Shown in pieces: positions 18,730-30,907 of a DNA stretch of 64,000 bases (position 1 is the first letter of the stretch; every line of letters begins with the position of its first letter). Where the stretch lies: positions 1 to 64,000 of the forward strand of contig CACCLG010000001.1 in the NCBI GenBank assembly GCA_902546765.1, given 5' to 3'. The translations under genes were made by a program, and so were the position numbers. The DNA comes from an uncultured Pelagibacteraceae bacterium. GTDB taxonomy: Bacteria > Pseudomonadota > Alphaproteobacteria > Pelagibacterales > Pelagibacteraceae. The notes beneath the pieces are model-generated. The model was not told where the DNA came from, made no database searches, and saw only the letters and a program-made list of their open reading frames with translations.

Positions 18730-19642
18730 TTTTTAAGATAATCCCTTTTTTTAGTTTGCTACCTAAAAGAAAATCCCTAGCTTTTTGTGGCTTTTTACCT
18801 TCTCTCTGAATTTCAGTTACTTTGATTGATTTATTGCCACAAGAAATCGTTAGTTCATCGTCAATTATTTCACCAGGTCTCGTAGTAGTTTTTGATAAAG
18901 TGGCTCTCAATATTTTGTGCCTATCATTCTCGAAACTAAACCAAGCACCGGGTTGTGGATACAATCCATTTATCTTTGCCAAAATTTCATAAGCTCCATC
19001 ATTCCAGTTTATTTTACCTTCGATTTTTTGAATTTTTTTTGCATATGTAGCCGTTGAAGAATCTTGCTCCTCAAAATTAGCTGTTTGTTGTAAAATATTT
19101 TCAATATTAGTTAATATTTTTTCAGCAGCCAAATTTGAAAGCCTATCAGCCAAACTCTTAGCATTTTCGTTTTCCAATATATCTAATGGATATTTGTTAC
19201 AGACTGGGCCCTCATCTAACTTTGGATTTATTTTCATAATACTTAAGCCTGTAATTTTATTCATACTGATTAACGATCTTTGTATGGGTGCTGCTCCTCT
19301 CCACTTAGGCAGCAGAGATGCATGAATATTTATAAAACCATTTTTGCTTAAACTTAAAATATCCTTTGAAAGAATTTGTCCATAGGCAACTACAATTGCT
19401 AAATCTAAATTTAAAGATTTTATGTAATCAATTTCTTTTTCAATATTTTCAGGTGTTTTAATTTGAATGCCTAATTCTTCAGATAATAAATGTATAGGAG
19501 ATTTATTTAATTTATGTCCTCTATTTGACTTTCTTGGAGGTTGGCTGAATACACAAGATATTTTGTAATTACTTTGATGGATAGATTTTAAGATAGGAAC
19601 TGCGAAATTAGGTGTCCCTAAAAAAGCTATTTTTTTATCCAT
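18722..19642 (-). CDS. fmt: methionyl-tRNA formyltransferase
   Basis: IAFLGTPNFAVPIL, NIHASLLPKWRGAAPIQRSL. Confidence 0.95.
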   Translation of the reverse strand: MDKKIAFLGTPNFAVPILKSIHQSNYKISCVFSQPPRKSNRGHKLNKSPIHLLSEELGIQIKTPENIEKEIDYIKSLNLDLAIVVAYGQILSKDILSLSKNGFINIHASLLPKWRGAAPIQRSLISMNKITGLSIMKINPKLDEGPVCNKYPLDILENENAKSLADRLSNLAAEKILTNIENILQQTANFEEQDSSTATYAKKIQKIEGKINWNDGAYEILAKINGLYPQPGAWFSFENDRHKILRATLSKTTTRPGEIIDDELTISCGNKSIKVTEIQREGKKPQKARDFLLGSKLKKGIILKNE

Positions 19643-19645
19643 TTA

Positions 19646-20170
19646 TCAAACAATAATTCTATCGGGCTTCTCTTTTTGTTTTGAAAGCTTTTTGATAATC
19701 ATTGTTTTTTTTAATTTTGATAAATAATCTATAAATAGTATTCCCTCTAAATGATCCATTTCATGTTGGATACATGTTGCCAACAAACCCTCAGCATTCA
19801 AAACTTTTTTTTTACCGTTATAATCTAAATATTCAACATCACATTTTTTTGGGCGATCAATTTCTGCAAAATAATTTGGAACTGATAAGCAACCTTCTTC
19901 ATATGTTGAAAGTTCAGTATTTTTATTTTTGATAACTGGATTTACAAAGTACAAAGGATTTTTTTTTTCTTCACCTTTAGAAATATCCATAACAATAATC
20001 CTCTTTGGTATACCTATTTGAATTGCGGCTAACCCTATTCCATTAGCAGCATACATTGTGTCTAGCATGTCATCCATCAATCTCTGTTCATCTCTACCAA
20101 CCGAAATTACATCTTTGGATTTTTGCCTTAATATTTTATTAGGTTCTGTGATTATCGTTTTAATTGACAT
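19646..20170 (-). CDS. def: peptide deformylase
   Basis: GIGLAAIQIG, EEGCLSVPNYFAEI, QHEMDHLEGILFIDYLS. Confidence 0.96.
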   Translation of the reverse strand: MSIKTIITEPNKILRQKSKDVISVGRDEQRLMDDMLDTMYAANGIGLAAIQIGIPKRIIVMDISKGEEKKNPLYFVNPVIKNKNTELSTYEEGCLSVPNYFAEIDRPKKCDVEYLDYNGKKKVLNAEGLLATCIQHEMDHLEGILFIDYLSKLKKTMIIKKLSKQKEKPDRIIV

Positions 20171-20190
20171 AACTAATTTTATAACACATT

Positions 20191-21927
20191 TTAGACTTTT
20201 AAAGGCAGAACTTTTAGTAAAATTTCATTCCTCAAATCTACCAGTTTTAATTCATTCAAAATACTAACAATATAATCTACAGACTCTATGCCAAGATCTT
20301 CTAAATTATCTTCTCCTATAATTTCAGAAATTTTTAAAAGTACTAATCCAGTTTCTCCATTTACAATCATGGTATTTATTTCAGATGGTAAATTATTGTT
20401 GTAATCATACAACTTTTGATATTTTCTCAATATTTGAACTCCGTCTGATTTTAGTGACTCTACCGCAATTATGTCCTTTAAAGAAAAAACATATTTTTTG
20501 TTTTTTTTTATTTTTTTGAGTAAATCATTGGTCTCCTTTTCTACCTGGGGAAGACTTGTTTTATTTTGAAAATAGTTCAAAACTTTTGATTGATGAAAAA
20601 CTTTATTATTCAATTTAATTTTGAGCTCAGCAAGTTTCTCTGGCTCCTTATTTTTCATAAAAAAAGTTGTGTAATTTGAGGGTATTCCATCCTCTGGGAT
20701 ATTTTTTAAAAGACTTGCAAGTTTTTCATCAAAAGCATTAGGTAGATTTGATTGATCAAATGATTTTTTTAGTAAAGAAAGCAAATTTAATTTCTTAGGG
20801 ATTTCGCTGGTCAATAATAATCTTTGATATAATAATGCTCTTGCTTCGTAATCTTCTAGCAGTTTGTATGCATTTCTGTAATTTAGTAGTTGATTGATAT
20901 CAAATTGAAATCTCATATATAATTTAAACAAATCTTCTTCTTTATAAACTTCATCATTAGTCGCTATCTCAATTAATTTAATTTGTTCTTCATTTTCTAT
21001 ATCAACAAATTCCATATTTTTGAGTAAATTGGACGTCGCTAAATAGTTCCATATAAATTTAGGAGTTTCAATTTTGGGTTCATATTCAAAATTCTTGATA
21101 GTTTTGTGGGATAAATGGAAATAAAGAATATTTTTTTCTGATAGTTCCTCATTTGATTTTTTATAACCCATTAAAATATTAAATTTATTTACGAAAAATT
21201 TATCTAGATCTCCAAGTTCAGTTTTAAGGTCGAATAACAATTGCGCTTCATCTCTCCTGTCTTGATGTATTAAACAATAAATTTTAAAATTTGTGAGGTA
21301 ATCGCTAGAGATTAAATTTGTTATCTCAAATATTTCACATGATTTATCTAACTGAGAGTTTGACAAATAATGGTCCGTATAAAATTTGATTAATTTTTCA
21401 CCCTCAATTAAATTTGGATTTTTAATTAGAAATTCTTTTACTAAATCGAAATTTTCTTTTTTAATTAAATAATCAAACTTAAAGTCCAAAAATTCTTTTG
21501 AAGAAATATTTGTATTTGGAATGTAAGAGTTTGTTAATAATGCAATATCAAGAATCTTTTCTGAAAACTTTGACAAATCCTTTGACGTCAAATTTTTTAA
21601 AGTGCTTTTGATATCTTCTCCATTGCTATTTGACCACATATCTATTGATAGTCCATTTTCTTCAGGATCATATAAACCAGCTAGTTTAATGTCTGACACA
21701 CTTAAGGAGTTGTTAACTAATATTTTTTCGTTTTGTTGTTCAATTTTTATTCCTTGAATAGCGTCAGTGCTATCTTCATTTTTATTTAGAATTATAGATT
21801 GATCTTCAGGAATTTCTTTTTTTTCAATATTCCAAATATCTACTGGCTCATTGGCCTTTATATTATTTATTGGGTTACAAACAAAAAATACAAAAAAGAA
21901 ACTACTTAATAGTTTTAAAATTTTCAT
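20191..21927 (-). CDS. exported protein of unknown function (578 aa)
   Basis: N-terminal signal-like MKILKLLSSFFFVFFVCNPINNIKANE; long helical body; no family recognised. Confidence 0.75.
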   Translation of the reverse strand: MKILKLLSSFFFVFFVCNPINNIKANEPVDIWNIEKKEIPEDQSIILNKNEDSTDAIQGIKIEQQNEKILVNNSLSVSDIKLAGLYDPEENGLSIDMWSNSNGEDIKSTLKNLTSKDLSKFSEKILDIALLTNSYIPNTNISSKEFLDFKFDYLIKKENFDLVKEFLIKNPNLIEGEKLIKFYTDHYLSNSQLDKSCEIFEITNLISSDYLTNFKIYCLIHQDRRDEAQLLFDLKTELGDLDKFFVNKFNILMGYKKSNEELSEKNILYFHLSHKTIKNFEYEPKIETPKFIWNYLATSNLLKNMEFVDIENEEQIKLIEIATNDEVYKEEDLFKLYMRFQFDINQLLNYRNAYKLLEDYEARALLYQRLLLTSEIPKKLNLLSLLKKSFDQSNLPNAFDEKLASLLKNIPEDGIPSNYTTFFMKNKEPEKLAELKIKLNNKVFHQSKVLNYFQNKTSLPQVEKETNDLLKKIKKNKKYVFSLKDIIAVESLKSDGVQILRKYQKLYDYNNNLPSEINTMIVNGETGLVLLKISEIIGEDNLEDLGIESVDYIVSILNELKLVDLRNEILLKVLPLKV

Positions 21928-22087
21928 TAGGTATTACTTTTTCAATTTTTTTATATGGTGCTGGAAAATCAACTTTAGCAACAAGAACAACTCCAATAAA
22001 AAGAACAATAATTACTAAAATAAGTTTAATTAAAAATTTACCTATAGCAAATATTCCACCTGTGCTTGTTTTTTTTGTGAATTGCAT
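21902..22087 (-). CDS. 61-aa small single-TM protein
   Basis: MQFTKKTSTGGIFAIGKFLIKLILVIIVLFIGVVLVAKVDFPAPYKKIEKVIPNENFKTIK; short overlap with the downstream gene on the same strand. Confidence 0.6.
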   Translation of the reverse strand: MQFTKKTSTGGIFAIGKFLIKLILVIIVLFIGVVLVAKVDFPAPYKKIEKVIPNENFKTIK

Positions 22088-22143
22088 ATAGTTTAAGTAA
22101 TTTCAGAATAAGACATATTTGTGTTTTTTCAATATAGAAACCT

Positions 22144-22656
22144 ATGAAATCAAAAAAAAACATCGTTTTAGTCGGTATGATGGGAGCTGGAAAATCCTCA
22201 ATTGGAAAATTATTATCCAAGAAAATTGGATTTGATTTTGTTGATATCGATAAATTAATAGAGGAAAAAGAAGATAAAACTATTGTAGAAATATTTAGAA
22301 TAACTGGTGAAAATCATTTTAGAGACTTAGAGGAAAAGATTTCAATAGAAAAACTTAAAAATACTAATCAAGTGATTGCCTTAGGTGGTGGTGCATATTT
22401 AAATCGAAATATAAGAAAACAAACTTTAGCTAAATCAACCAGTTTTTGGTTAAACTGGAACTCATCTACACTAATAAAAAGAATTAAAGATAACAAAAAA
22501 AGACCATTAGTTTTAAATTTAAAAATAAATGAGATAAAAAAATTGATAGATGAAAGATCAAAAATATATATTTCGTCTGATTATAAAATTAATTGTGATA
22601 AGCTTGATAAATTTGAAATTGTAAAAAAAATAAAAGATATATATGAAAGTTCATAA
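22144..22656 (+). CDS. aroK: shikimate kinase
   Basis: IVLVGMMGAGKSSIGKLLSKKIGFDFVDIDKLIE, ALGGGAYLN. Confidence 0.95.
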   Translation: MKSKKNIVLVGMMGAGKSSIGKLLSKKIGFDFVDIDKLIEEKEDKTIVEIFRITGENHFRDLEEKISIEKLKNTNQVIALGGGAYLNRNIRKQTLAKSTSFWLNWNSSTLIKRIKDNKKRPLVLNLKINEIKKLIDERSKIYISSDYKINCDKLDKFEIVKKIKDIYESS

Positions 22657-23749
22657 TCTAATTATTAATACTAAAACAAAAAAATATTCTATTTTTGTTG
22701 GTTCAAATTTAATCTCAAATATAAACAGAATTTTTACATTACAAAGATTGTCATTTTCTAAAATTTTGATTGTAGTGGATAAAAATGTTCCAACCAAATT
22801 TAGAAAAAAATTAATCAGTAATCTAAAAACTGACCTGAAAAAGACTCATGTATTTAACCCTAGTGAAAAGAACAAAAGTCAAAAAACCGTCGAAATTATT
22901 CAGAACATTCTTTTTAAGAATAGATTTAATAGGGATGATTGTTTAATTGCATTTGGAGGTGGTATCACAGGAGATGTTGCTGCGTATTCTGCAAGCACAT
23001 ATAAAAGAGGTATTAAATTTGTTAATATTCCCACAACTCTGTTGGCTCAAGTAGATTCCTCTGTAGGTGGGAAAACAGGTATTAATAATTCATATGGCAA
23101 AAATCTAATTGGAAGTTTCTATCAACCTGACGCTGTTGTATCAGATATAAATTTACTAAAATCATTAAATACCAGGGAAATTATTTGTGGATATGCTGAA
23201 ATATTAAAAAGTAGCCTATTAGAGAGCTATCAAAGTTTTAACTACTTAGACAAAAATATTAAAGATATTTTAAAGCTTAAAGAGCCTTTTATAAATAAAG
23301 CTATTCTCAAAAGTTGTAATTTAAAAAAAAAAATAGTTCAAAAGGATGAGACAGAGAAAAATTTAAGAAAAGTTTTAAATCTAGGACATACATTTGCACA
23401 TGCTTATGAAAGTTGTCTAGGATTTTCAAAAAAACTAAATCATGGTGAGGCAGTTATAATTGGAATTAAGAATTCAATCGAATTTAGTAAAAAGCAAGGT
23501 TTAATAAATGGCAAATCTTATAAGTTCATAAAAAATCATATAAATAAAATACCATTAAATAAAAGTTTTAAATCATTATTTAAGAAAAAAGATATAAATA
23601 AAATTATATCATTTATGAAATCTGACAAAAAAAATAGTTCAAAAAAAATTAATTTAATACTATTTAAAAATTTTGGGAAAATAAAAACCGATTTTCAAAT
23701 CACTGAATTTTCTTTAAAAAAATTTTTAAATTCGCAACTAAGTAATTAA
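22643..23749 (+). CDS. aroB: 3-dehydroquinate synthase
   Basis: AFGGGITGDVAAYSASTYKRGIKFVNIPTTLLAQVDSSVGGKTGIN. Confidence 0.96.
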   Translation: MKVHNLIINTKTKKYSIFVGSNLISNINRIFTLQRLSFSKILIVVDKNVPTKFRKKLISNLKTDLKKTHVFNPSEKNKSQKTVEIIQNILFKNRFNRDDCLIAFGGGITGDVAAYSASTYKRGIKFVNIPTTLLAQVDSSVGGKTGINNSYGKNLIGSFYQPDAVVSDINLLKSLNTREIICGYAEILKSSLLESYQSFNYLDKNIKDILKLKEPFINKAILKSCNLKKKIVQKDETEKNLRKVLNLGHTFAHAYESCLGFSKKLNHGEAVIIGIKNSIEFSKKQGLINGKSYKFIKNHINKIPLNKSFKSLFKKKDINKIISFMKSDKKNSSKKINLILFKNFGKIKTDFQITEFSLKKFLNSQLSN

Positions 23750-23998
23750 AATCTGTAATGAATGTATATAATCTCTCATTTCATTCTCCAATATTTTAAA
23801 AATTAGTCTATTAGATTGCACTTGGCTCATTTTTTTTAATTTTTCTGACTTAATCTTTAGTTTAATATGAAATTTTTTAGGATCATTATTTTTATGTTTT
23901 TTATGTAAAAAAGATTTATCCTCTAGATAAACTTCCTCGATTGATTGATTTTCTAAGATTTTTTTTTTTACTATTTCTGAAAGTTGATTAATATCCAT
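23738..23998 (-). CDS. BolA-family protein
   Basis: MDINQLSEIVKKKI...FHIKLKIKSEKLKKMSQVQSNRLIFKIL. Start reassigned to the internal Met; the longer ORF reads into the divergent gene. Confidence 0.75.
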   Translation of the reverse strand: MDINQLSEIVKKKILENQSIEEVYLEDKSFLHKKHKNNDPKKFHIKLKIKSEKLKKMSQVQSNRLIFKILENEMRDYIHSLQILIT

Positions 23999-24018
23999 TT
24001 CAATAAATATTATATTAC

Positions 24019-24546
24019 ATGAAAAATATCTGTGATTGGAACAATTGTTTTGAGGAAGGGTTGTATAAAGCACCCAAAGAAAGAGATAATAGTAAAAATT
24101 TTAGATTACTATGTTTAGAACATGTAAAAGAATTCAATAAAAATTGGAATTATTTCTCTGGTATGAATGATCAGCAGATAATGGATTTTTTGAGATCAGA
24201 TTTAACCTGGCACAAACCGACGCAGAGCTTTAGCTCTTCAGATAATTTTTTTAAAGTTTTGTGGAATAACGCATTAAAAGATGAAATGGATAAAATGAAA
24301 TTTAATAATGAATTTAATCATATGAACAAATTTAAGTTTAATAGCAATGATATTAAAGCATTTGGAATACTTGGAGTATCCGTAGGACTAAAATGGGAAA
24401 AAATTCAGGAAAAATTTAAAAAACTTGTCAAAAAATTTCACCCTGATATGAATTCCGGAAATAAAAAATTTGAGGATAAACTTAAAGTAATAACTTTAGC
24501 ATATACTCAACTTAAAAATACTTATAAGGATAGAATTGACACCTAA
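24019..24546 (+). CDS. J-domain protein (C-terminal DnaJ domain)
   Basis: AFGILGVSVGLKWEKIQEKFKKLVKKFHPDMNSG (HPD), before cobS. Confidence 0.85.
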   Translation: MKNICDWNNCFEEGLYKAPKERDNSKNFRLLCLEHVKEFNKNWNYFSGMNDQQIMDFLRSDLTWHKPTQSFSSSDNFFKVLWNNALKDEMDKMKFNNEFNHMNKFKFNSNDIKAFGILGVSVGLKWEKIQEKFKKLVKKFHPDMNSGNKKFEDKLKVITLAYTQLKNTYKDRIDT

Positions 24547-25510
24547 TATTGAAAAAATTCCAGATATAAAATTATCAGTTAACCAAACTTTTGGTTTTGA
24601 AAGCGATATGGAAGTTGATGCATTTTCTGAAAAGTCAGAATATGTGCCTGAAATAGATAAAAGCTATAAATTTGATAAAGAAACAACTTTGGCAGTCTTA
24701 AGCGGTTTTGCTTTTAATAAAAGAGTTTTGGTTCAAGGCTATCATGGTACTGGAAAATCCACACATATTGAGCAAATAGCTGCGAGATTAAATTGGCCAT
24801 GTATTAGAATTAATTTAGATAGTCATGTTAGTAGGATAGATTTAATTGGTAAAGACTCAATTGTAATTAAAGACGGGAAGCAAGTTACAGAGTTTAAAGA
24901 AGGAATCCTTCCTTGGTCTATTCAAAACCCGGTAGCTCTTGTTTTTGATGAGTATGATGCTGGTAGACCAGATGTAATGTTTGTAATTCAAAGAGTGTTA
25001 GAAGCAGAAGGTAATTTTACATTATTAGATAAAAATAAAATAATAAAGCAAAATAAATTTTTTAGATTATTTGCAACATCAAATACTGTTGGTTTGGGTG
25101 ATACAACTGGATTATATCATGGAACACAACAGATAAATCAAGGCCAAATGGATAGATGGAATATAGTTACCACACTAAACTATCTAGGTTTAGATAAGGA
25201 AATGGAAATCATTTTAAGCAAAAACAAAAATCTTAATAATGCTAAAGGTAAAGAAAAAGTCTCTAATATGATTAAAGTAGCAACACTTACGAGAAAAGGT
25301 TTTATGGCTGGTGATATTTCAACTGTTATGAGCCCACGTACTGTTTTGCATTGGGCAGAAAATTCAGAAATATTTAAAGACACTGGATATGCATTTAGGG
25401 TTACATTTTTAAATAAATGTGATGATGTGGAAAAGAATATTATTGCTGAATACTATCAAAGATGTTTTGGAGAAGATTTACCCGAGTCCATGATAAATGT
25501 TCAAGTTTAA
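24536..25510 (+). CDS. cobS: CobS-like AAA+ (aerobic cobaltochelatase small subunit family), probable TTG start
   Basis: GYHGTGKSTHIEQIAARLNWPCIRINLDSHVSRIDLIGKD, LVFDEYDAGRPDVMFVIQRVLE. Confidence 0.9.
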   Translation: MTPNIEKIPDIKLSVNQTFGFESDMEVDAFSEKSEYVPEIDKSYKFDKETTLAVLSGFAFNKRVLVQGYHGTGKSTHIEQIAARLNWPCIRINLDSHVSRIDLIGKDSIVIKDGKQVTEFKEGILPWSIQNPVALVFDEYDAGRPDVMFVIQRVLEAEGNFTLLDKNKIIKQNKFFRLFATSNTVGLGDTTGLYHGTQQINQGQMDRWNIVTTLNYLGLDKEMEIILSKNKNLNNAKGKEKVSNMIKVATLTRKGFMAGDISTVMSPRTVLHWAENSEIFKDTGYAFRVTFLNKCDDVEKNIIAEYYQRCFGEDLPESMINVQV

Positions 25511-27313
25511 ATGAACAAAGAAGACAGTTTCAAAGAAAAATTTAAGCAAGCAATATTATCAACCGTTAAAGTAATCTCTGAAGATAACTTCTCAAATCCC
25601 AAGAATAAGAAACAATTAAATGAAGAAAACATTAAGGTAAATAACATTGAAAATATCAAAGATAAAAATGAATTTATAAAGATAAGAGCAGAAAATGATT
25701 CTGAAGCTTTAAAAAGAAAGTTTTCAAATAAATCAATCTTTGAAAAAAATATGCCATCTAATCATGGTTGCCAATCGTTATATAAATTGTCTGAAAAAAT
25801 TAGATATGAAATGTTAGGATCGGAAATGTTAATGGGAATTTCAAAGAATTTCCAAAATAACTATTCAAATAAATTAAAAAAAATTGATCTTACAAAAATT
25901 AAAAAAAAAGACGATGTAAATATTTCAGATGCATTTGAAATTTATATGTTAGACAAATTTTTAAAAGTACAAATTCAGCCAGAGGCTCAAAAAATTTTAA
26001 GTTTTTGGGAGAAAGAGTTGAGGGATACTTTTGATAAACATATTACTTATTTAAATAAAAACTTAGAAAATCAAGAGATCTACAATTCAAAATTTTCAGA
26101 AATATTAGAGAATATGGAAATTTTTGATAATGAAGAAAATGATGAAAAAAAAGAGACTCAAGAAGATAATAACCAAGATAATTCAAGCTCTAATAATCAA
26201 GATGATAACGATTCAGATAGCTCTGAAGATAAAAAAGAAGATGACTCTTTAAATGAAGGACTAGATGGTTTAGACGACATAAACGAATTTAGACTTGATG
26301 AACAGACAACCAGAGAAGAAAATGAAAACCAACAATCTGAAAGTATTGTTCAGAAGAAAAATTTAGGTGTTGGAGATAAAGACTATAAAGTATTTACAAC
26401 CGAATTTGATGAAGTTGCAAAAGCTGAAAACCTTGAAAGCCCCGAAGAAATTTCTAAACTCAGAAAAAATTTGGACCAACAGCTAACAAGTTTCCAAGAT
26501 ATTATAACTAAACTTGCAAATAAGTTACAACGTCAATTATTAGCAAAACAAAACAGAGCATGGGAATTTGATTTAGAAGAAGGTTTATTAGATAGTTCTA
26601 AATTACCTAGAATTATTATTGATCCGTATAATTCCTTATCATTCAAAAAAGAGAAAGACTTAGATTTTAAAGATACCGTTGTAACATTATTGATTGATAA
26701 TTCTGGATCAATGAGAGGTAGACCAATCACAATTGCCGCTCTATGTGCTGATATTTTATCTAGAACTTTGGAAAGATGCTCAGTGAAAGTTGAGATTCTT
26801 GGATTTACAACAAAAAATTGGAAAGGTGGATTGTCTAGAGAGGAATGGAATAAATCTGGTAAAACAAAAAATCCTGGAAGATTAAATGATTTAAGGCACA
26901 TAATTTATAAATCAGCAGATACACATTGGAGACAATCAAAGAAAAATTTAGGACTTATGCTTAAAGAAGGTCTTCTAAAAGAAAACATTGATGGAGAGGC
27001 TATTACCTGGGCATTTAATAGACTCAAAAAAAGAAAAGAGGAAAGAAAAATTATGATGGTAATTTCTGATGGTGCACCAGTAGACGATTCCACTTTATCA
27101 GTAAATTCTGGAGATTTTCTCGAGAAACATTTAAAGAAAATTGTTAAGTTTATTGAAAACAAAAGTGATATTGAAATTTTAGCAATCGGTATTGGACACG
27201 ATGTTTCTAGATATTATCAAAAAGCAATAAAAATAACTGACGTTCAAGAATTAGGAGATGTGATGATTGGACAATTAAGTGGATTATTTGAGAATAAAAA
27301 AAAATTACATTAA
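25511..27313 (+). CDS. cobT: CobT-like protein with C-terminal VWA/MIDAS domain
   Basis: Acidic linker, [25 protein letters not shown]; directly after cobS. Confidence 0.9.
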   Translation: MNKEDSFKEKFKQAILSTVKVISEDNFSNPKNKKQLNEENIKVNNIENIKDKNEFIKIRAENDSEALKRKFSNKSIFEKNMPSNHGCQSLYKLSEKIRYEMLGSEMLMGISKNFQNNYSNKLKKIDLTKIKKKDDVNISDAFEIYMLDKFLKVQIQPEAQKILSFWEKELRDTFDKHITYLNKNLENQEIYNSKFSEILENMEIFDNEENDEKKETQEDNNQDNSSSNNQDDNDSDSSEDKKEDDSLNEGLDGLDDINEFRLDEQTTREENENQQSESIVQKKNLGVGDKDYKVFTTEFDEVAKAENLESPEEISKLRKNLDQQLTSFQDIITKLANKLQRQLLAKQNRAWEFDLEEGLLDSSKLPRIIIDPYNSLSFKKEKDLDFKDTVVTLLIDNSGSMRGRPITIAALCADILSRTLERCSVKVEILGFTTKNWKGGLSREEWNKSGKTKNPGRLNDLRHIIYKSADTHWRQSKKNLGLMLKEGLLKENIDGEAITWAFNRLKKRKEERKIMMVISDGAPVDDSTLSVNSGDFLEKHLKKIVKFIENKSDIEILAIGIGHDVSRYYQKAIKITDVQELGDVMIGQLSGLFENKKKLH

Positions 27314-28587
27314 ATATTTGCTAAATTTTTATTCAGCCATTCTATTTTAATTTCTGCTCCACCTCTTGTCTCTGAATTTCTAAATATTAGTTTAGCTTTA
27401 TTTTTCTCAAGTAGAGTTTTGCCAATAAATATCCCTAAACCTAAGCCAGACTTACTTTTATCCTTTGATTTTATTGATTTAATATAGGGTTCACCAATTT
27501 TACTAAAAACATCTTTTGGAAATCCTGGTCCATCATCTTCGATTGTTATTTCAGAAACCTCACTATCACTCTTAATTGCAATATAAATGTTATTTTTAGC
27601 AAATTTATTCGCATTACCAATAAAGTTTCTAATCCCATACACAATCTCAATTGACTTAGTAACATTGAATGAGTTAGCGTTTTGTTCGATATCAATATCA
27701 AAATTTTTATCAGAAATTTCTTGGAATGATGTAACTATTTCTTTGACGTAGTCGTGCAAACTCAAGTCTTTATCTATAAACTCATCTTCTACGATTGGAT
27801 TTAATGTTAATCTTTTTAATATCTCATTACACCTGTCTATTTGGCTTACAAGAAGGTCGATATCCTTTTTTACATCCTTATCATTTTTAAATTGTTCAAA
27901 TAATTCTTGTGATATTATCTTAATTGTTGAAAGGGGTGTTCCTAATGAGTGAGCTGCTGCTGCTGCTTGACCTCCTAAAGATATTAGCTCATGTTCTTTA
28001 GAAATTTCCTCTTGTATCTTATCTAAAGCTTCTTTTCTAAGATTAGACTCTTTTCCAAATGATAAAGCAAAATAATTTAGAAATAATAAAGCTACAATTA
28101 ATGCTAAAGGAATTGAATAATAAATATAAATGTTCGTGATTGATTGATCTAACGGTGCTGGTAAATGCTCATGGTAAAAAGTCAGTAAAATTATACATAA
28201 AATAGTAAAACCTATAAGAATAATATTTGTTTTAATATCTAAACTGGACGAGGCAAACACACTTGGTATCAATAAAAATATAGCAAATGGATTTAATATT
28301 CCACCTGATAAGTATAATAAAGCCGCTAATTGAATAATATCTATTAACAAAAAATTAAAAGCTGATCTGTTTGATAAGTGTGTTTTCTTATAAAAAAAAA
28401 TTAAAAATAAATTACTTATTGCACCAATCAAAATAATTAAGTTGGCAAAAATATAATTGAATTCAAAATCAAATATAAATCTAACACTATTTATAGTTAT
28501 AAATTGACCAATGATACCTATCCATCTTAAATTTATATAAGTGGACTTATTCAATGAATAAAGTTGTGAAGTATTTCCAAACTCCAT
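27310..28587 (-). CDS. RegB/PrrB-like redox sensor histidine kinase
   Basis: Six TM helices, [25 protein letters not shown]-box, [18 protein letters not shown] and GLGLGIF. Confidence 0.82.
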   Translation of the reverse strand: MEFGNTSQLYSLNKSTYINLRWIGIIGQFITINSVRFIFDFEFNYIFANLIILIGAISNLFLIFFYKKTHLSNRSAFNFLLIDIIQLAALLYLSGGILNPFAIFLLIPSVFASSSLDIKTNIILIGFTILCIILLTFYHEHLPAPLDQSITNIYIYYSIPLALIVALLFLNYFALSFGKESNLRKEALDKIQEEISKEHELISLGGQAAAAAHSLGTPLSTIKIISQELFEQFKNDKDVKKDIDLLVSQIDRCNEILKRLTLNPIVEDEFIDKDLSLHDYVKEIVTSFQEISDKNFDIDIEQNANSFNVTKSIEIVYGIRNFIGNANKFAKNNIYIAIKSDSEVSEITIEDDGPGFPKDVFSKIGEPYIKSIKSKDKSKSGLGLGIFIGKTLLEKNKAKLIFRNSETRGGAEIKIEWLNKNLANI

Positions 28588-28588
28588 T

Positions 28589-30703
<2,115 letters not shown>

Positions 30704-30811
30704 TTATTTAACAGTCAAAAACTGTTGATAATCATAGCTTTTTTGACGTTTTTTAGTTTTTTTTTCTTCTTTTTAAATTTAGTGAAATAATCAGTATTTT
30801 TGACTCTAATA

Positions 30812-30901
30812 TGGCGGAGAGAATGGGATTCGAACCCATGAAAGAGTTTCCCCTTTACACGCTTTCCAAGCGTGCGCTTTCAACCGCTCGGCCACCTCTC
30901 C
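30812..30901 (-). tRNA. tRNA-Ser(GGA)
   Basis: Reverse complement GGAGAGGTGGCCGAGCGGTTGAAAGCGCACGCTTGGAAAGCGTG...GGGTTCGAATCCCATTCTCTCCGCCA with long variable arm. Confidence 0.95.
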
Positions 30902-30907
30902 AAAAAA

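Noticed and set aside
22038-22220. Minus-strand 60-aa ORF over the aroK start
   Set aside because: Overlaps the Walker A region of aroK and the small TM gene; no independent support.
23999-24073. N-terminal extension of the BolA ORF
   Set aside because: It overlaps the start of the divergent J-domain gene; the internal Met gives a BolA-sized protein.
30722-30730. DnaA-box-like TGTTGATAA upstream of gyrB
   Set aside because: A single near-consensus 9-mer in AT-rich sequence; no cluster of boxes or other origin features seen.
30717-30731. AACAG-TCAAAAA-CTGTT hairpin between tRNA-Ser and gyrB as terminator
   Set aside because: Only a 5-bp stem and no clear U-tract; too weak to call.
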